From Antedon mediterranea (lineage: Eukaryota > Echinodermata > Crinoidea > Comatulida > Antedonidae): a stretch of DNA of 60,000 nucleotides. The stretch lies in the NCBI RefSeq assembly GCF_964355755.1, contig NC_092680.1, positions 8,721,001 through 8,781,000 of the forward strand. The letters are read 5' to 3'. Below the pieces are notes generated by a model, which was not told where the DNA came from, did no database searches, and worked only from the letters and a program-made list of their open reading frames with translations. The position numbers and the translations under genes were made by a program. This document shows, piece after piece, positions 1 through 13,600 of this stretch; the first letter of the stretch is position 1; every line of letters starts with the position of its first letter.

Positions 1-3000
1 GACAGCTATTGTGTGGAAGTAAGTTTGGTTTGTTATTAGTATTTAATTGTTTTATTTAAAATTGTCGTCAAATTTAAAAAATAAACTGTGTGTCTTGCTT
101 GTATAGACCGAAGATGCGTAACCCCTACTTTTTTTTAGTTTTTTAAAAGTGAGCACAAGCCAAGTGTGTACACTGGACCTCCAGTCCATATTCACCAGAT
201 CACTATGGTTCAGCCTGTGCTGTTTCATAGAGATATTATAGTGAACTATAATATCTCTATGGCTGATTATATGGCTATGGTTTGCAGTGTCTCTAATAAT
301 AATAATATAATTGTAATAAGATTTATAAAGCACACGTATTCACAGTGCTCAAGGCGCTTTACTTAATATTCCTCAATTATCCTAAAAACAAACAACAGTT
401 TTTCAATCCTATGAGTTCATTATAATGCCTCCAAACAATAATAAGTTTGTATATTTTTCTTCTCTTTAGCCAAGGTTACCGTGAGATTGGTTTGTACTGG
501 GTTGGTTCTGTAATGAACAGTATCGTCGTCTTCCTGCCTGGTAACATCGCTGGCAAGTTCGGAGCCGATCTCAAAGCCTCCTACTTGCTTAACATGCCCT
601 ACATCATATTTCCACTTCTTGGTGCTTATAGATTCCTTCAGAGTAGAAAACCTGTTAACATTCCAAAAGAACAGGTAGGATTGATAGGACAGAGTCATTC
701 CATTACCACTTCCACTTCTTGTCTATTTCATTTATGTACAACACATTAAGAGCTTGCTTGTATGCGCTATATAAGAATGAACTATTTTTATAATTATTAT
801 ATAAAAAAAAGGATGTAATGTATCTACAGGATATATGTTCTTATTTTTATAGAATTTTTAATTAATTTCTTCTTTTTTCAGTTAAAGTTACGCCAGAATA
901 AAAGCATATTTCAAAGGCCATTTGATCTAGTGATGGTGATTTACTTAGTGTTATCTTGTGCCTTCTCCTTACTTAGAATGTTGGTAAGTTATAACTGTAA
1001 TACCAATATTATTAAATTTTCAGCAATGTTATAAATATTATTAAATGTACCCATTTATGTTAACATGATAATACAGAACTATATAAAATTGTGTTCCTTT
1101 GCCACTAATTCCCTGTTTGTGTTGCACTTTGGGAAATCCATGAGTGTTGGTAGCTGTACAGTAGGTCATCGTTCTACAGAACAATTGTAACAGTGATTGT
1201 TACATGCCACACAATTTGTATGGAAAGCCCAAAATGAATTACTGTGTCATGAATAAAAGACATTAATTTAGTTTGTTGTAATGTATTTGTTTTTTTTTGT
1301 TTTTCTTTTCAGGCTGCAATGGACAGTCCAATCCCATTTGCTCAAACTTATGTAAAATTTTATGAACCATATCTTTTGGATCCTGTTATTTATCCTAAAC
1401 TGCAGGCAAGTGTAACAGTTATCAATAATCAATATCTTTATTTCAACATACTGTACATATAAATATTGTTTTAGTAGTAAAATTACTATTGCAGCCCAGA
1501 GACCTGAATTTAATACAAATTGGAAAAGAAAAACAATATACTGTAATATATATGAACAAAAAGGATTAAAAAAATACATTGTATATAGAGTTGACGTCAC
1601 AACGGTAGGTGGCGCTGCATGGACGGTAGGTGGCACTGCGTGGTTGCTAGCCAACCAAAAAATGTATTCAACTTACCTGAGTGACTCCAAGGTCACCTAT
1701 GGTTTGGAATAGGCTTATTGAAGTAGTCATTTTAAAACTTATTAATTTTCAATAAAAACAAACTAAAATTTCAAAAGATCACTAAATATTTGTTTTTAAT
1801 TTATTTATTCTTCACCTACAGTTTAAGTTTAAAAAAATCAAGCTAAGATACATAATTTGATAGAAACACAGATCTATAGTGTGTATCAACAGTAGCGTTG
1901 AACGCATTTTTGGTTGCGCTAGCAACCACGCAGCGCCATCTATTGTTGTGACGTCATACTGCAGAATAGTGGAGTCTGTTAGGGCTGAAATAAGGGTGTT
2001 TGGTTCAGTTTCTTCCAAAAGCACCAAATTTGGTATACAGGTTGCCCACCCTATACAAATTCAATTTTTGATGGGCGCCAAGCAAAATGACCCCTTGGGT
2101 CACCTAATTTGCATAATTTAAAATGGCGGACATTTTCGCTTAAACAGTCTATATCTCTAAAAATATTGGTCATAGGGAGTTGATTTTTAGCCCAAAATGT
2201 TCAGAACATAAACATTCCTATTTACTCTAATGAAGTATTTTTGAAAAAAATGACCGGAAGTAACAGTTTTAACCTTTGACCCATATTTTTAGGCATTGCC
2301 ATATCTCAGTAAATAGTTGTCACAGACAGTTTATTTAAGTGTCAAATTGTTCAGAATATATATGTTACTATTTAATTTAATGAAACATTTTATCCAAAAA
2401 TGACCGGAAGTACTCAGTTTTGCCTTTGACCGTTACGGTGTAATTACCAACCTTGTTACGGTTAATACATTTTGATATCCATAAAACTACTTGTCATAGA
2501 GAGTTAATTTTGGTGTCAAAATGTTCAGAACATAAACATTTCTATTTACTATAATAAAGTTTTTTCTCAAATAATGACCAGAAATACCATATTTGACCTT
2601 TGACCTGTTTTTTCAGGCAAATTGCCATATCTCATTATTGGGTTGGAGTGGAAAGTTCATTTTGGTGTCAAATTGTTCAGAATATATATGTTTCTATTCT
2701 GCTTAATAGAAGATTTTTCAAAAAAATTTCAGGAAGTATAGTTATTGACTTGTTAAATACATAAAATTTATAAATTTGTTCAGTTAATTGTATAGTTAAC
2801 TGTATATTTATGATATTATTTTGCAACCCACTTTTGAGCACTTGTCGAAGATGGCTGCTTGCATGTGCAATTGAACAAAGTATACTGAACAAAATTGAAT
2901 AGATTGTCCTATTTGTAGTGAGTCTAGAGTAATGTAAATGAGAAATGAGAAAATTGTATATACAAAAAATACCCAATCTCATCTAATCGAGTACTTAAAT

Positions 3001-6000
3001 GAAGTCTTCCACATATTTAGCAATAATGTGTAGGCCTACTGATGAAATCCAGAAAAAGTTTTGTTTTGGAAAGTTAGTGTTTCCGTCACTTGTGCTTGCT
3101 GTTGCATAACAATTTCATGTTGCTACATTTCTCTTTGTTGCCATAACACGAACAACCACTGAATGGGGAAAAGACACCGAAGATTTCTGTCCTCCAGACC
3201 TAAGTCATCCAAGGACCGTCCAGCTTGGTGGTTCTCAACGATTTTCAAATAAAAAAAAAAAAAGAAACCGACCATATACAGTAATCATCTAGAAGAGATT
3301 GGATGAATAGGAACAGTTTTGTTACTAATGACATGTTACGCTCTAGTATCCTCTTTTTCATATATTGCCCTTTTTTCAAACTTAAAATGAACTCTGTATT
3401 GCATGTCCTTGACTATGTGAACAATGCAAATTTTATGAATGGAAATGTTGTGCAAAAATCAACAAAAAGGTTTAGCCTCATTTCTAAGAAACAATATCAT
3501 ACTCAAGCTCAGAACATGATGGGGCATTTCGTCTTTACGAGAACACTGAAAATATTACAATTACCATACATGTGCTTATGGTGACTGAACCAACCAGACT
3601 GTTCAAGGATTGCTAAAGAAGTTTGAATAAGCCATTATTTTCCAAATACTCGATATGAGAAAGGACACATCATTCAATACTTTGAAAATGTAAAAAAAAG
3701 AAATGAAAGTAATAAAAGTAAATCTGTTAATGAGGTTAAAACAGCTCATCAATACATTATGTTACACAAGCCACGAGTTGTTACCAATTCCAATATAACA
3801 ACAATTTAACATTTACTAATCAACCAAAAATCAAGTAAAAAGGCTTAATGAAAAAGATGATACTAAGGCGTAATGTCATAAGTAACAAAACTGTAATACC
3901 CAAATCGTGTCCAGATGATGGCCAAATTTAAAAAAATTAAAATTCGAGAATTCTGCCAAGTTTGGCGGACCAAGGATTACTTTAGGTCTGGTGGAAAAAA
4001 ATATATATTTCAGTTGTGGTTCGTGATATGGCAACAGTAGTCTAGTTTTTATATTGTGCATCCCGAAAATGTCCATCCTTTTAATTAGTAGGTTATACCC
4101 CAGTTTGAAGGCCCTTTAAAGAAAGATACTCAGCGAAGCAATGCAATATAGGACAATTACCCTGAATGTAACAACCAAACAAACACAAGTGATGGAAACA
4201 CTAACTTTCCAAAACAAAACTTGAATAGATTTCATCAGTAAACATTATTGCTAAATGTGTAGAAGACTTCATTTAAGTACTCGATTAGATGAGAATGAGA
4301 TTGGGTATTTTTTGTCTATACAATTTTCTCTCATTTGCGTTACTCTAGACTCACTACAAATAGGACAATCTATTCAACTTCATTCAGTATACTTCGTTCA
4401 ATTGCACATGCAAGTAGCCATCTTCGACAAGTGCTCAAAAGTGGATTGCAAAATAATATAAATATACAGTTAACTTGAACAAATTTATAATTTTATGTAT
4501 GTAACAGGTCAACTGTACTTCCTGACATTTTTTGGAAAAATCTTCTATTAAACATAATAGTAACATATATATTCTGAACAATCTGACACCAAAATGAACT
4601 TTCCACGCCAACCCAATAATGAGATATAGCAATTTGCCTGAAAAAACAGGTCAAAGGTCAAATATGGTATTTCTGGTCATTATTTGAGAAAAAACTTTAT
4701 TATAGTAAATAGAAATGTTTATGTTCTGAACATTTTGACACCAACATTAACTCTCTATGACAAGTAGTTTTATGGATATCAAAATATATTAACCGTAACA
4801 AGGTTGGTAATTACATCGTAACGGTCAAAGGCAAAACTGAGTACTTCCGGTCATTTTTGGATAAAATGTTTCATTAAACTAAATAGTAACATATATATTC
4901 TGAACAATTTGACACTTAAATAAACTGTCTGTGACAACTATTTACTGAGATATGGCAATTCCTTAAAATATGGGTCAAAGGTTAAAACTGGTACTTCCGG
5001 TCATTTTTTTCAAAAATACTTCATTAGAGTAAATAGGAATGTTTATGTTCTGAACATTTTGGGCTAAAAATCAACTCCCTATGACCAATATTTTTAGAGA
5101 TATAGACTGTTTAAGCGAAAATGTCCGCCATTTTAAATTATGCAAATTAGGTGACCCAAGGGGTCATTTTGCTTGGCGCCCATCAAAAATTGAATTTGTA
5201 TAGGGTGGGCAACCTGTATACCAAATTTGGTGCTTTTGGAAAAAAGTGAACCAAAATATCCCTAACAGACTCCACTAGAACTCTATAAGGTTGGAAAACT
5301 TCTCGGTTTATTATTTATTGTCTTCAACAGATGCTTGTGTACTGGTTTTACTTTACGCCATATAGATTATGTGCAATATATGGCCTCCTTTATCCAGGCT
5401 GTGAGTGGATGTCAGATTGGGCATTAATACATGCTGGTGCAGCAATTCAGGTGAGATTTAACTAATGATATTATATAGCCGAAGGCTGGATGGCAAACTA
5501 CAATGTTATCGCAGTTCAAAAAGTGATTCTCCATGGAGAGAGAACCAACAAGATGGTGGTTGCAATCAGATATGGTCTACGCAATACACACTACTATGTG
5601 TGTTAAGCCTGTCTGTGTTAGAACGATACGCAACGCAGCGTGTTAAGCGTATAACGCGAACGCATTCTATATGATCCTCGTATACAAAAAATGCTAGATT
5701 ACCAAGAAATTATTCATTCCATTGCGATTAACAATATATTTATTTTATAAAAACTTCACTGTGCTTTGACAAGAATATTTATATAAAAATATATTAAATA
5801 ATGTTTTTGAACACATTTACGGCCGTTATCTTGTTGGTTACCCCTCCCGTTGGAATCACTTTTCAGTCTGGACTCTCTGGATTTAACACAATCATTCAGT
5901 TTAAGGTAAGCACATTAATGGGTATATACTCATGGTTTTATGGTTATCATGACTGGTATTTATACATTGATTGATACATGTTGAAGGAGGTATGCAGGTA

Positions 6001-6585
6001 GGCATATTGGCTTTAGGCACCATACAGACTGTAAATTGATATATTCAGATTCATGCTTATCGATGCAGGTTAGCTGGTTAGCAGACAATATCAACAAATT
6101 TGATGCTTATTGGGCAAAGACAATAATAAATAAATTGAGATTAAATTTTTAGCTTTACAGTATTTCAAATTGATTTCTATTTTTAAATGTATCCTTTTAC
6201 AACCATCCATCATTATTAAAATAAAAAATAAACCATGGATGATAAATGAGGTACAGTATTCGAAATAAACTGTGTATTGCAACTTTTGAATGAATTGTTA
6301 GAGAGAAATTCATTTTGCATTGAGATTTATTGAAAATTCACTTATTATCGCAATATTCAAACAGATAATTTAACAATAAAAAATATTTTTCAGGGTCAAT
6401 TTTCTCACATCGGATCGTCCCTTCATTCTAGGACACCATACATCTTGCGGGTTCCTATCAACACAAGGCCTACATTCTGGGTTATCAATCTCGCTCTACT
6501 TGTCTTCCCACAACTGTTGGCATGGCGATGTCTCACCAAACCAGCCTTCTTTGTCAAGCAGTCAAATAAACCAAAAACAAATTAA
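1..6585 (+). CDS. TM6SF1: TM6SF1-like transmembrane 6 superfamily protein (3' part, six exons, GC-AG intron 4)
   Basis: Polytopic ER/endolysosomal membrane protein of the TM6SF family, which carries two EXPERA (sterol isomerase-like) modules and is linked to lipid handling. Coding exons are 1-18 (partial), 470-674, 882-983, 1313-1405, 5331-5450 and 6394-6585, and all splice phases agree. The visible 242 residues cover the C-terminal part; human members are about 370-377 residues, so roughly 130 N-terminal residues lie upstream of the window. Family signatures seen are IGLYWVGS and FLPGNIAGK (exon 2), RPFDLVMVIYLVL (exon 3), EPYLLDPVIYPKLQ (exon 4), YPGCEWMSDWALIHAG (exon 5), and QFSHIGSSLHSRTPY then PQLLAWRC (exon 6). 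These fit TM6SF1 slightly better than TM6SF2. The intron after exon 4 starts with GCAAGT instead of GT. The stop is TAA at 6583-6585. The family call is secure; the 1-versus-2 paralogue call is inference. Confidence 0.93.
226..261. repeat. Perfect 16-bp hairpin in a TM6SF1 intron
   Basis: Bases 226-241 and 246-261 are exact reverse complements separated by the 4-base loop TGAA. It lies in the intron 19-469. No gene or element explains it. It may be a fold-back remnant or an RNA hairpin within the pre-mRNA. Confidence 0.6.
1590..1957. mobile_element. Small inverted-repeat element (MITE-like)
   Basis: The left end begins GTTGACGTCACAAC at about 1590 and the right end finishes GTTGTGACGTCAT at about 1957. 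The arms also share a GCTAGCAACCACGCAG-type block in inverted orientation (left about 1635-1660, right about 1915-1935). The interior of about 240 bp has no credible coding sequence. The element ends only 11 bp before the large fold-back element that starts at 1968. Superfamily not assigned. Confidence 0.6.
1968..5276. mobile_element. 3.3-kb fold-back element with about 1.1-kb inverted arms built of tandem subunits
   Basis: The outer ends are AGTGGAGTCTGTTAGGG at 1968 and its reverse complement ending at 5276. The arms run to about 3090 on the left and from about 4160 on the right, with small substitutions and indels. Each arm holds four diverged tandem subunits. In the left arm the marker GTTCAGAA occurs at about 2199, 2349, 2523 and 2675, so spacing is about 150-175 bp; each subunit continues to TGACC(G/A)GAA(G/A)TA and TTTGACC. 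The roughly 1-kb spacer (3090-4160) has only short, unconvincing ORFs. Long inverted repeats made of tandem subunits recall Foldback-type elements. It occupies most of the TM6SF1 GC-AG intron. The structure is directly visible; the class is inference. Confidence 0.8.
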
Positions 6586-6713
6586 ATGTCATTAATCCAA
6601 TAAGTAAAATTTTGATGTATAAATATGGTATTTTTAATCAATAGATATAAATAGTTCATATGTAATTTTCTGATTGCAGGACACAGACACGTTCCTGAGA
6701 AACAATAAATATA

Positions 6714-6719
6714 TGTTTT
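6714..6719 (+). promoter_or_regulatory. Candidate poly(A) signal of TM6SF1
   Basis: AATAAA about 130 bases after the TAA stop, in an AT-rich 3' UTR. Further AATAAA-like words follow at about 6855 and 6890, so alternative ends are possible. Confidence 0.5.
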
Positions 6720-9700
6720 ATAACATTTATTTATTGTAATAATTTTAATTTCATATGTAAAGTTTTACTAGTAATTGTAGTATTTAATAATTATTATGCA
6801 ATGGGGCAATAGTAATTTAATCATAAAAATTATAATATGATTGATTATTTTTAAAATAAATCATTTTATAAAAACAAGAATCATTCTTTTAATAAAGTTA
6901 AAAATCAAATAATTGTCTGTCATTTATATATAAATCACAATCAACTAAAATATTCTATAACAAAGTTGAACTCATAATGAACACAACAGAATATTAAATT
7001 CTGTACAAATGCATTTATTCATGATTGTATTTTTGTATTTTTTTATTTTGGTTTAAGAAGACACCTTAAAATGTACATACAATCATTGCCAACATTATAA
7101 CGCATTATTGTGCAATATTCAGATTGACTATATAACATGGGCCAACCTTTAATGAGGCTAGTCAGGAAGAAACATTTTTACTCAATTATTTTAATTTGTA
7201 TACATACATTTGTTATGTAATAATTTAAATAAAATCTAAACCAGACCTATTTACACTGAGCCCAAATACCCCTTCCACATTGTCTGGTGTGTGTAAATAG
7301 AGTTCTGCTGGGCAATGTGAAAGAGGTATCCTTAAACACTATACCCATTTTATTTATCCAGCCCTTGATCTAGGCTCTGTGTGAATGTAACTAACTTTAG
7401 TATATTACATACATACAACCATAGTTTATATTTAACAAAACAGCATTTCAGAATGAAAATGTCAAGATCATAGAAGTTACTTATCAATGTTAATCTTTAA
7501 ATAAATATGTATTCTACTAAATGATTATTACTTGAAATGAATAGGTCACTCTTGTGCCTCCTGGAGTCAGCTGAAATATTTAAAAAACACCTCAATCAAA
7601 ATAGAGCAATTAAATGAAGTTTATTAATATAGAACAATTTTAGTACAACTATACAAACAGTATTAGAACAAATAAATTGCACAGATAGTAACAAAAGAAA
7701 AAATCTATAAAACAAAATTACACATGTAATAAAAGAATTCTTTAGCTTAAGCATTTTAAGCATAAAACATATTTTCTAAACTATTATCTATTTTATTAAA
7801 TTACAAAGAAATTTCTTTTACACTTTATAATGATATACTGTATAATATTTTGTAAAATTGAACAAAAACACAAATAACTTTGAAAGTAACATTACAATAC
7901 TATATTTTGTTCATACAAGCTTTAAACAAATGGATTAATTATACATGACCGATGCGCTCTTAGGTTAAATCCTATGAAATTCATATGAAAACAAAGATAT
8001 TGTTTATTTCCCCACAAAGTCAAGAAATAATAATAATTACAATTCTATCAAAATAAAATTAATAATTAACTCAGACAGTATTAAACAAAAGCGAAAGGTT
8101 TGAGTAATTTGCAGCAAATATACAAGGACTGTAATGTAATTGTATATTTTTTTTAAATCATAAATATGCTTTTTCATTTCTGTTATATTACATGATATAA
8201 ACATAATTTTCGTCCAGTTATAACAATCAGTTAGAAACAGTTGTTTTTGTTATTATACCACAAATACTTATTACAAGTATTATTAAAGAAAAATAATATT
8301 AAAAGTAGTAACTACTCATGAATGAAGCACCCAGATGATAAAAGAACAGAAGCACCAATAACATAAATAAAAATAGTAAATACAAATTGCCATAATGAAA
8401 AAGCACAATTTGGAATGACTTAGAACTAATGGAAAATAAAATAAACTGTACTAAAAAGTTATTTCCTACTTTAAGAGTACAGTTGACTGTCTCAATACTG
8501 GACTCTCTGAAAATCAGTAACTACCAAAAGATGCAATTATTTATTACCATTCAAAACACATTTTGAATAATACCATTTCTGGAAAACTCAGATACGCGGC
8601 CAGGGCGTACACCACTGAGAGAATTGAATGTACTAATCAAGAAAAAGAAACTAATCAACTCTTCCAATATTAGACATCTACAAAAGTGACATCAGATTTT
8701 TGTCTAACCTTTAGTTTTGGTTCAGTGGAACATGTTCTTAAATTTACAAAAGAAAAGGAAAGAAAACAACAAACTTAAAAATATATAGTACTACACTGAC
8801 ACATTTTGTATTGGGTTACTTTTAGAAATATTAAGTGAATATTAATACATTTTGTATTGAGTTGTGAAAATTAAAATAAATAAGCAACACATTCCAACAA
8901 GCATTGCAACACATAAAAAATCTGTAAAATTGAAAATGCATTACACCACTTATTTATGGGTATTAAACCAACAAAAATCAGTACAAGCATTCCATAGTTC
9001 AGATCATGTGACACTTTGTGTTATACATAAGCAACCTCTACATTTATAAAGAGTCGATTCCCATATCCATGCTACCGTCAAATTGAGTATAAACAACAAA
9101 TAATGTAATTATACATTTTTTTTAATGCTTGATTTATTCGTTGCTCTGTATTTGACACAACATGCGTCAAATTAGTATATAAACTGGTGCAATGTATTTG
9201 GTATTATATTATCCCTGGCCAGTCTCTTTAAAATAGCATGAATACTTACAATTTAAATTTCATACACTTAAAAATTACAAAACTTAAATATTAAAAATAG
9301 ATTTGGAACTTATTCATACATCAAAACAGATGATCCAATAGCATGTTTTGTCTTTATCCAATCTTAATATTTACAGTATTGAATACAGTACATAATATGG
9401 AAAAATTATAACTGCTGCCCTCTATTGGCAAAAACAAACATACCAAAGCACTGCCCTCAACGAAAATGATGAAAGAATAATTATTTTGCGACCATATTAT
9501 ATTTAACATTTAAATTCAAACAAAAAGTAATACATGCAATATATTTTTGGTTTTTCTTATTATGGATAAACTATTTAGATTGTAAATAAACATTTATTTA
9601 TTTACTCCAGTAATTTACAGACTCAATGATTCAAAGGATATCTAAAAGTCACATAAAATCATGAAAGTCAAAAATGCCAAATAATTTAATTATTTAAGTT

Positions 9701-10628
9701 AACTTTTTAATTCAAGACGCTACAAATAATACATCCAATATTTTAGGCCCATATATTTGTCATTATTTACACGATGTGACCTAATTAAGGAAGCACAGAA
9801 AATTCAATTTGTAATAAGCTATGCTCTTAATACTTTCATTCTTATACATGACCAGACATTCAATGGTTTCATTGAGTAATTACACAGGTAATCACATTAT
9901 TCAGGAGATATTTGTTATTTATTATGATTAATCTAATCTGAAACTTTAATTTCTATAAATGTAGTCATTTATTCATACAATAGATGTCTGGCTGTGAAAT
10001 AAAGGGCTACACAATTTTTATATATCTACACACGTTTCTGTACTGCTTACTGAGTGGATATTAATATACAAAACATAATAGATTTGATTTGAAATGGAGT
10101 TACTAAAACCTTGTACAATAAAGGGATTGGTCTATAGCAACATCGTCTAGAAATTACAATGCATTATCATAATAAACACCACCCAAGTTTTTTGTTGCTA
10201 TGGTATCTTCAATTGACAACACTGTCAAAAAAAAACTGCAAGTTTAACTGGTCTGTCTGACTAAAGAAGCTTAAATCCTGACTCGGTCAATAGGTGTCTC
10301 TTGATTGTACATATTTCCTTTAAAAATAGCCCTCTGCAAAAATCACATTTTGATTGAAAACAAGGCTCCCATCAAAGTCTTTGATGCTAAATTTCTAAGA
10401 AATCTCTAGAAATAGCAGTGGACATCATAAACTTGCTAAAGAAGCTTAAGCTATTTCAGGACATGAGGTCAGAAGCACCTGTCACGGCTGTAAAAGTCTC
10501 AGAAGGAAGGCACCTATTCCTGATGCTGCCTTAGTTGTCATCAGACATCAAGGAGTATGTTTCTTGTATTTGATACTAACTGTCGATGACTACAGTATTA
10601 AGGAGGCGGCATCTTTATCAATAGCACT
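6720..10628. other. Convergent 3' region between TM6SF1 and the SHB-like gene
   Basis: Very AT-rich DNA with no ORF that looks like protein. It lies between two convergent gene ends and probably holds the 3' UTR of the minus-strand SHB-like gene, whose stop is at 10629-10631. TTTATT words (AATAAA on the minus strand) are so common here that the poly(A) site cannot be chosen from sequence alone. Confidence 0.5.
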
Positions 10629-13600
10629 TCAGAGCAGGTTGTCATGAACAGAATACAGTAGCATCATGTGCTCTGCACCTTTGATATTTAGTTTATGTAA
10701 GGAATAATAACTGATAACACTTGGAATTGATTTAAATGGTTTGCTAAATTCTCCCAATATATATCCTTCTTGGTGAAGCACTATCTTCATATGCATATAA
10801 CCTTTGGCACTCCTGCAATAAACAAAAAGGACATATTTAAATTTTTTTTAAAAAATTCAACTTTTTATAAAGTCATTATCAATACAAATTAAAATAGTAC
10901 CCCTTTTAAGGGGACATCTTTGAGACCCAACAAACCGTCTCCTGATCATGGGTTGTATATGTATATGAGATGCCATGTTCTTTTTAATGGTGTGTCTTCA
11001 TAACAGGGATTTCTCCTGATAGGAGTGTCCCTTGAATAAGTGTGTACAAAGGATTTATATATCACATTAAATTAAACAAAAAATCAAAGACTATTTGTCT
11101 ATCATGATACATAATTTTGTTGTTTTTCCAAGAATCTACTATTATATACAAGGACATTTTGTAATTACTTGCTCTACATGTAAAACGAGATTGGATTTAT
11201 GTCAAAATGGCTTATAAACAAAGCCATGCTTAATGTTTTGTTGAAATTACTGTACAATATCACAAGTAGTGATTGATAGAATTGTAAAATAACTAATATG
11301 AAGCAAAATCTGTACATTCCTTTATGACATTCATGGGATTGTGTCTTACTGTTCATGGTAATGTGAGCATTTATTATAAAAGGCGAACAATTTTGATATG
11401 TATACATTTTGTAGCATGTTATTATTTTTTTTTAAATCTAGTGTGGGCGTCAAAATCCCCAAAAAGCCACAATAAACAATTTATTTCGCATTTGTACTTC
11501 TTATTGGTAATATTACAAATGGAAAGCAAAATCATTTTTAAGATTCTAATATATTTGCAAATATTCATAGTAAATTTTAAATCGATCAATTTAATTTTGA
11601 AGGACTGTTACTACAGAATCAAACTTCTTCCTGTTTATTCAACTTTAATTTTCAATTATTGTCATTTATCATAGCTTAAAAATGAATATCATGTAAAGCA
11701 TGTCACTAAGGCTATAAATGTCAAACAAATAATCTTTAAGTTGAAATTGGTTATAGTATGATTCCTGAGTATTGGAAAGGTACAACAGGAAAGAATTAAA
11801 GAGATAAAGGGATAAATTCCAGCAGGTTTTGCCAGCAAGATTGACCAGTATAAATTGGCTACAAGACTGGTATTAAAATGGCGTAAAAAAATACAAAACA
11901 CTTGTCTAGTAGTGGTAGGAAGGCCTAGCAATTAAAACATATTTTGTTGATTGAATCGATTAAGTACAACAATATATTTGACTTTGTACTTAGATTTGAT
12001 ACCTTATAAACTTATTTGAATTTCTCATGATGTTGGTTCAGTAATATTAGGCCTGGCAAATTTATTTCAATATTTTTCATAGCAGCAGTCAGGGATGGAT
12101 TCATAGTGCATTGGCAATTTACCAGTGTACATGACTCAGCTGCCAGCATATCTCTTGGATTGCAACCAACATGTGCTGAGACATAACAAAGGTAATGAAA
12201 CGCATGGGATACAAAACATATTATTTAACGAGAGTTGGCATCAAGAATATTGTATCTGTACTATTAATTTCAATGAATTTACTACATTGGCAAAGTTCTT
12301 ATTTGTAATTCTTTGTTTCTTTTCATTTTAATTGTGTGTAAATCAGGACAAATAATTCCTGAACTGAAGATTGATAGTGATAAACATATAGCATAGAATA
12401 TTAAATAATATAGAAATATGGTCAAAGAGATTATGGCTATGGGTTGTGCAATTCTCTCAAACAACCGCTCAGCCACTTGATTGAGCATAAACATAAACTC
12501 ACTTTAGTGACAATGAGAAATCCTTTGCACTGCTTTCACTCTGGCGTACTAAATAGCTTCCCTCACGACATGACTTTAATTTCTTTTCTGCATCGCATCT
12601 AGATAGTTTACCGTGGTACCATCTATGAAGAACGAAAAAAAACAAGTTATTTTTTTAAAAGCAAGTTAAGGTTATAACAAAGGCACACATTATACCAACC
12701 CAACATAGTTAACAGACTTTGTTGCATTATTGGCAAAATTATAGAAGTACAGTATAACATTATATGTAGTATTGAGCAATTCACACATGTACACCAGTCG
12801 TTGAAAAATAATAATGAGATGTTTGCACACCGAATGGGTACATTAGCTGTTAGGAACAATCCAAATAACAGCTGTACTTATTTCTGTGTGATATTATCTA
12901 TCTGGTTATCTACACAGCTAAACCATTTCAGAAATAATATTATATTGAAAACTAATGTCTGTTGAATATTGAAGTAAGCTTCACATGATAATTGGGAATG
13001 TTTTACTAAAGTTTTTCTACTGATTTTGTTTTGTTATTTCATTGGTATGTTTTGTTGTAATTTCATTGTTGTGATTTGTTCATTTAAGATCTGGAAGTAA
13101 TACAATGCAAAAGAAATTCTCAAAATAATAAATGAGAATAACGATATAGCAGAAAGGTCAATCTTTTTAATATTTTTTCCTATAGTAATATTAGTTTATG
13201 GATAATAAACACTAACTATTGTTCATAATACTATAAAATTCAAATATAACTTTTGAAATTCAAAACATTTGAATTAGAGACCACTTGATTGTTTTAGACT
13301 TCCTTAACCAGTTGTCCACTTCCTTGATATTTTATATTAAGTGCGTAGGCGATTTCCTAAATGACAAATCTATTACTTTCATTATTATAGTTTACACAAT
13401 TTAAATATGAAAAACATAATCCTCTTTTTGTTATAATTATAGAAACATAATTAATGTTCTATAGGAACATAGCATTTATGCAAACTACTTCCCTGTTCTA
13501 AAGTAATGTACACACATTAAAATGTATTACCATCAATTAGCACTGCACCAAATTATCTCAGTGTCAATTAATGAACACTAATAACCAAGGTAGTAACAAA

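Noticed and set aside
3303-3584. 93-codon ORF in the spacer of the fold-back element
   Set aside because: No transposase motif; low-complexity AT-rich codons. It could be a decayed remnant but there is nothing to support it.
11324-11674. 116-codon ORF in SHB intron 5
   Set aside because: Phe/Ile/Tyr-rich product typical of AT-rich non-coding DNA.
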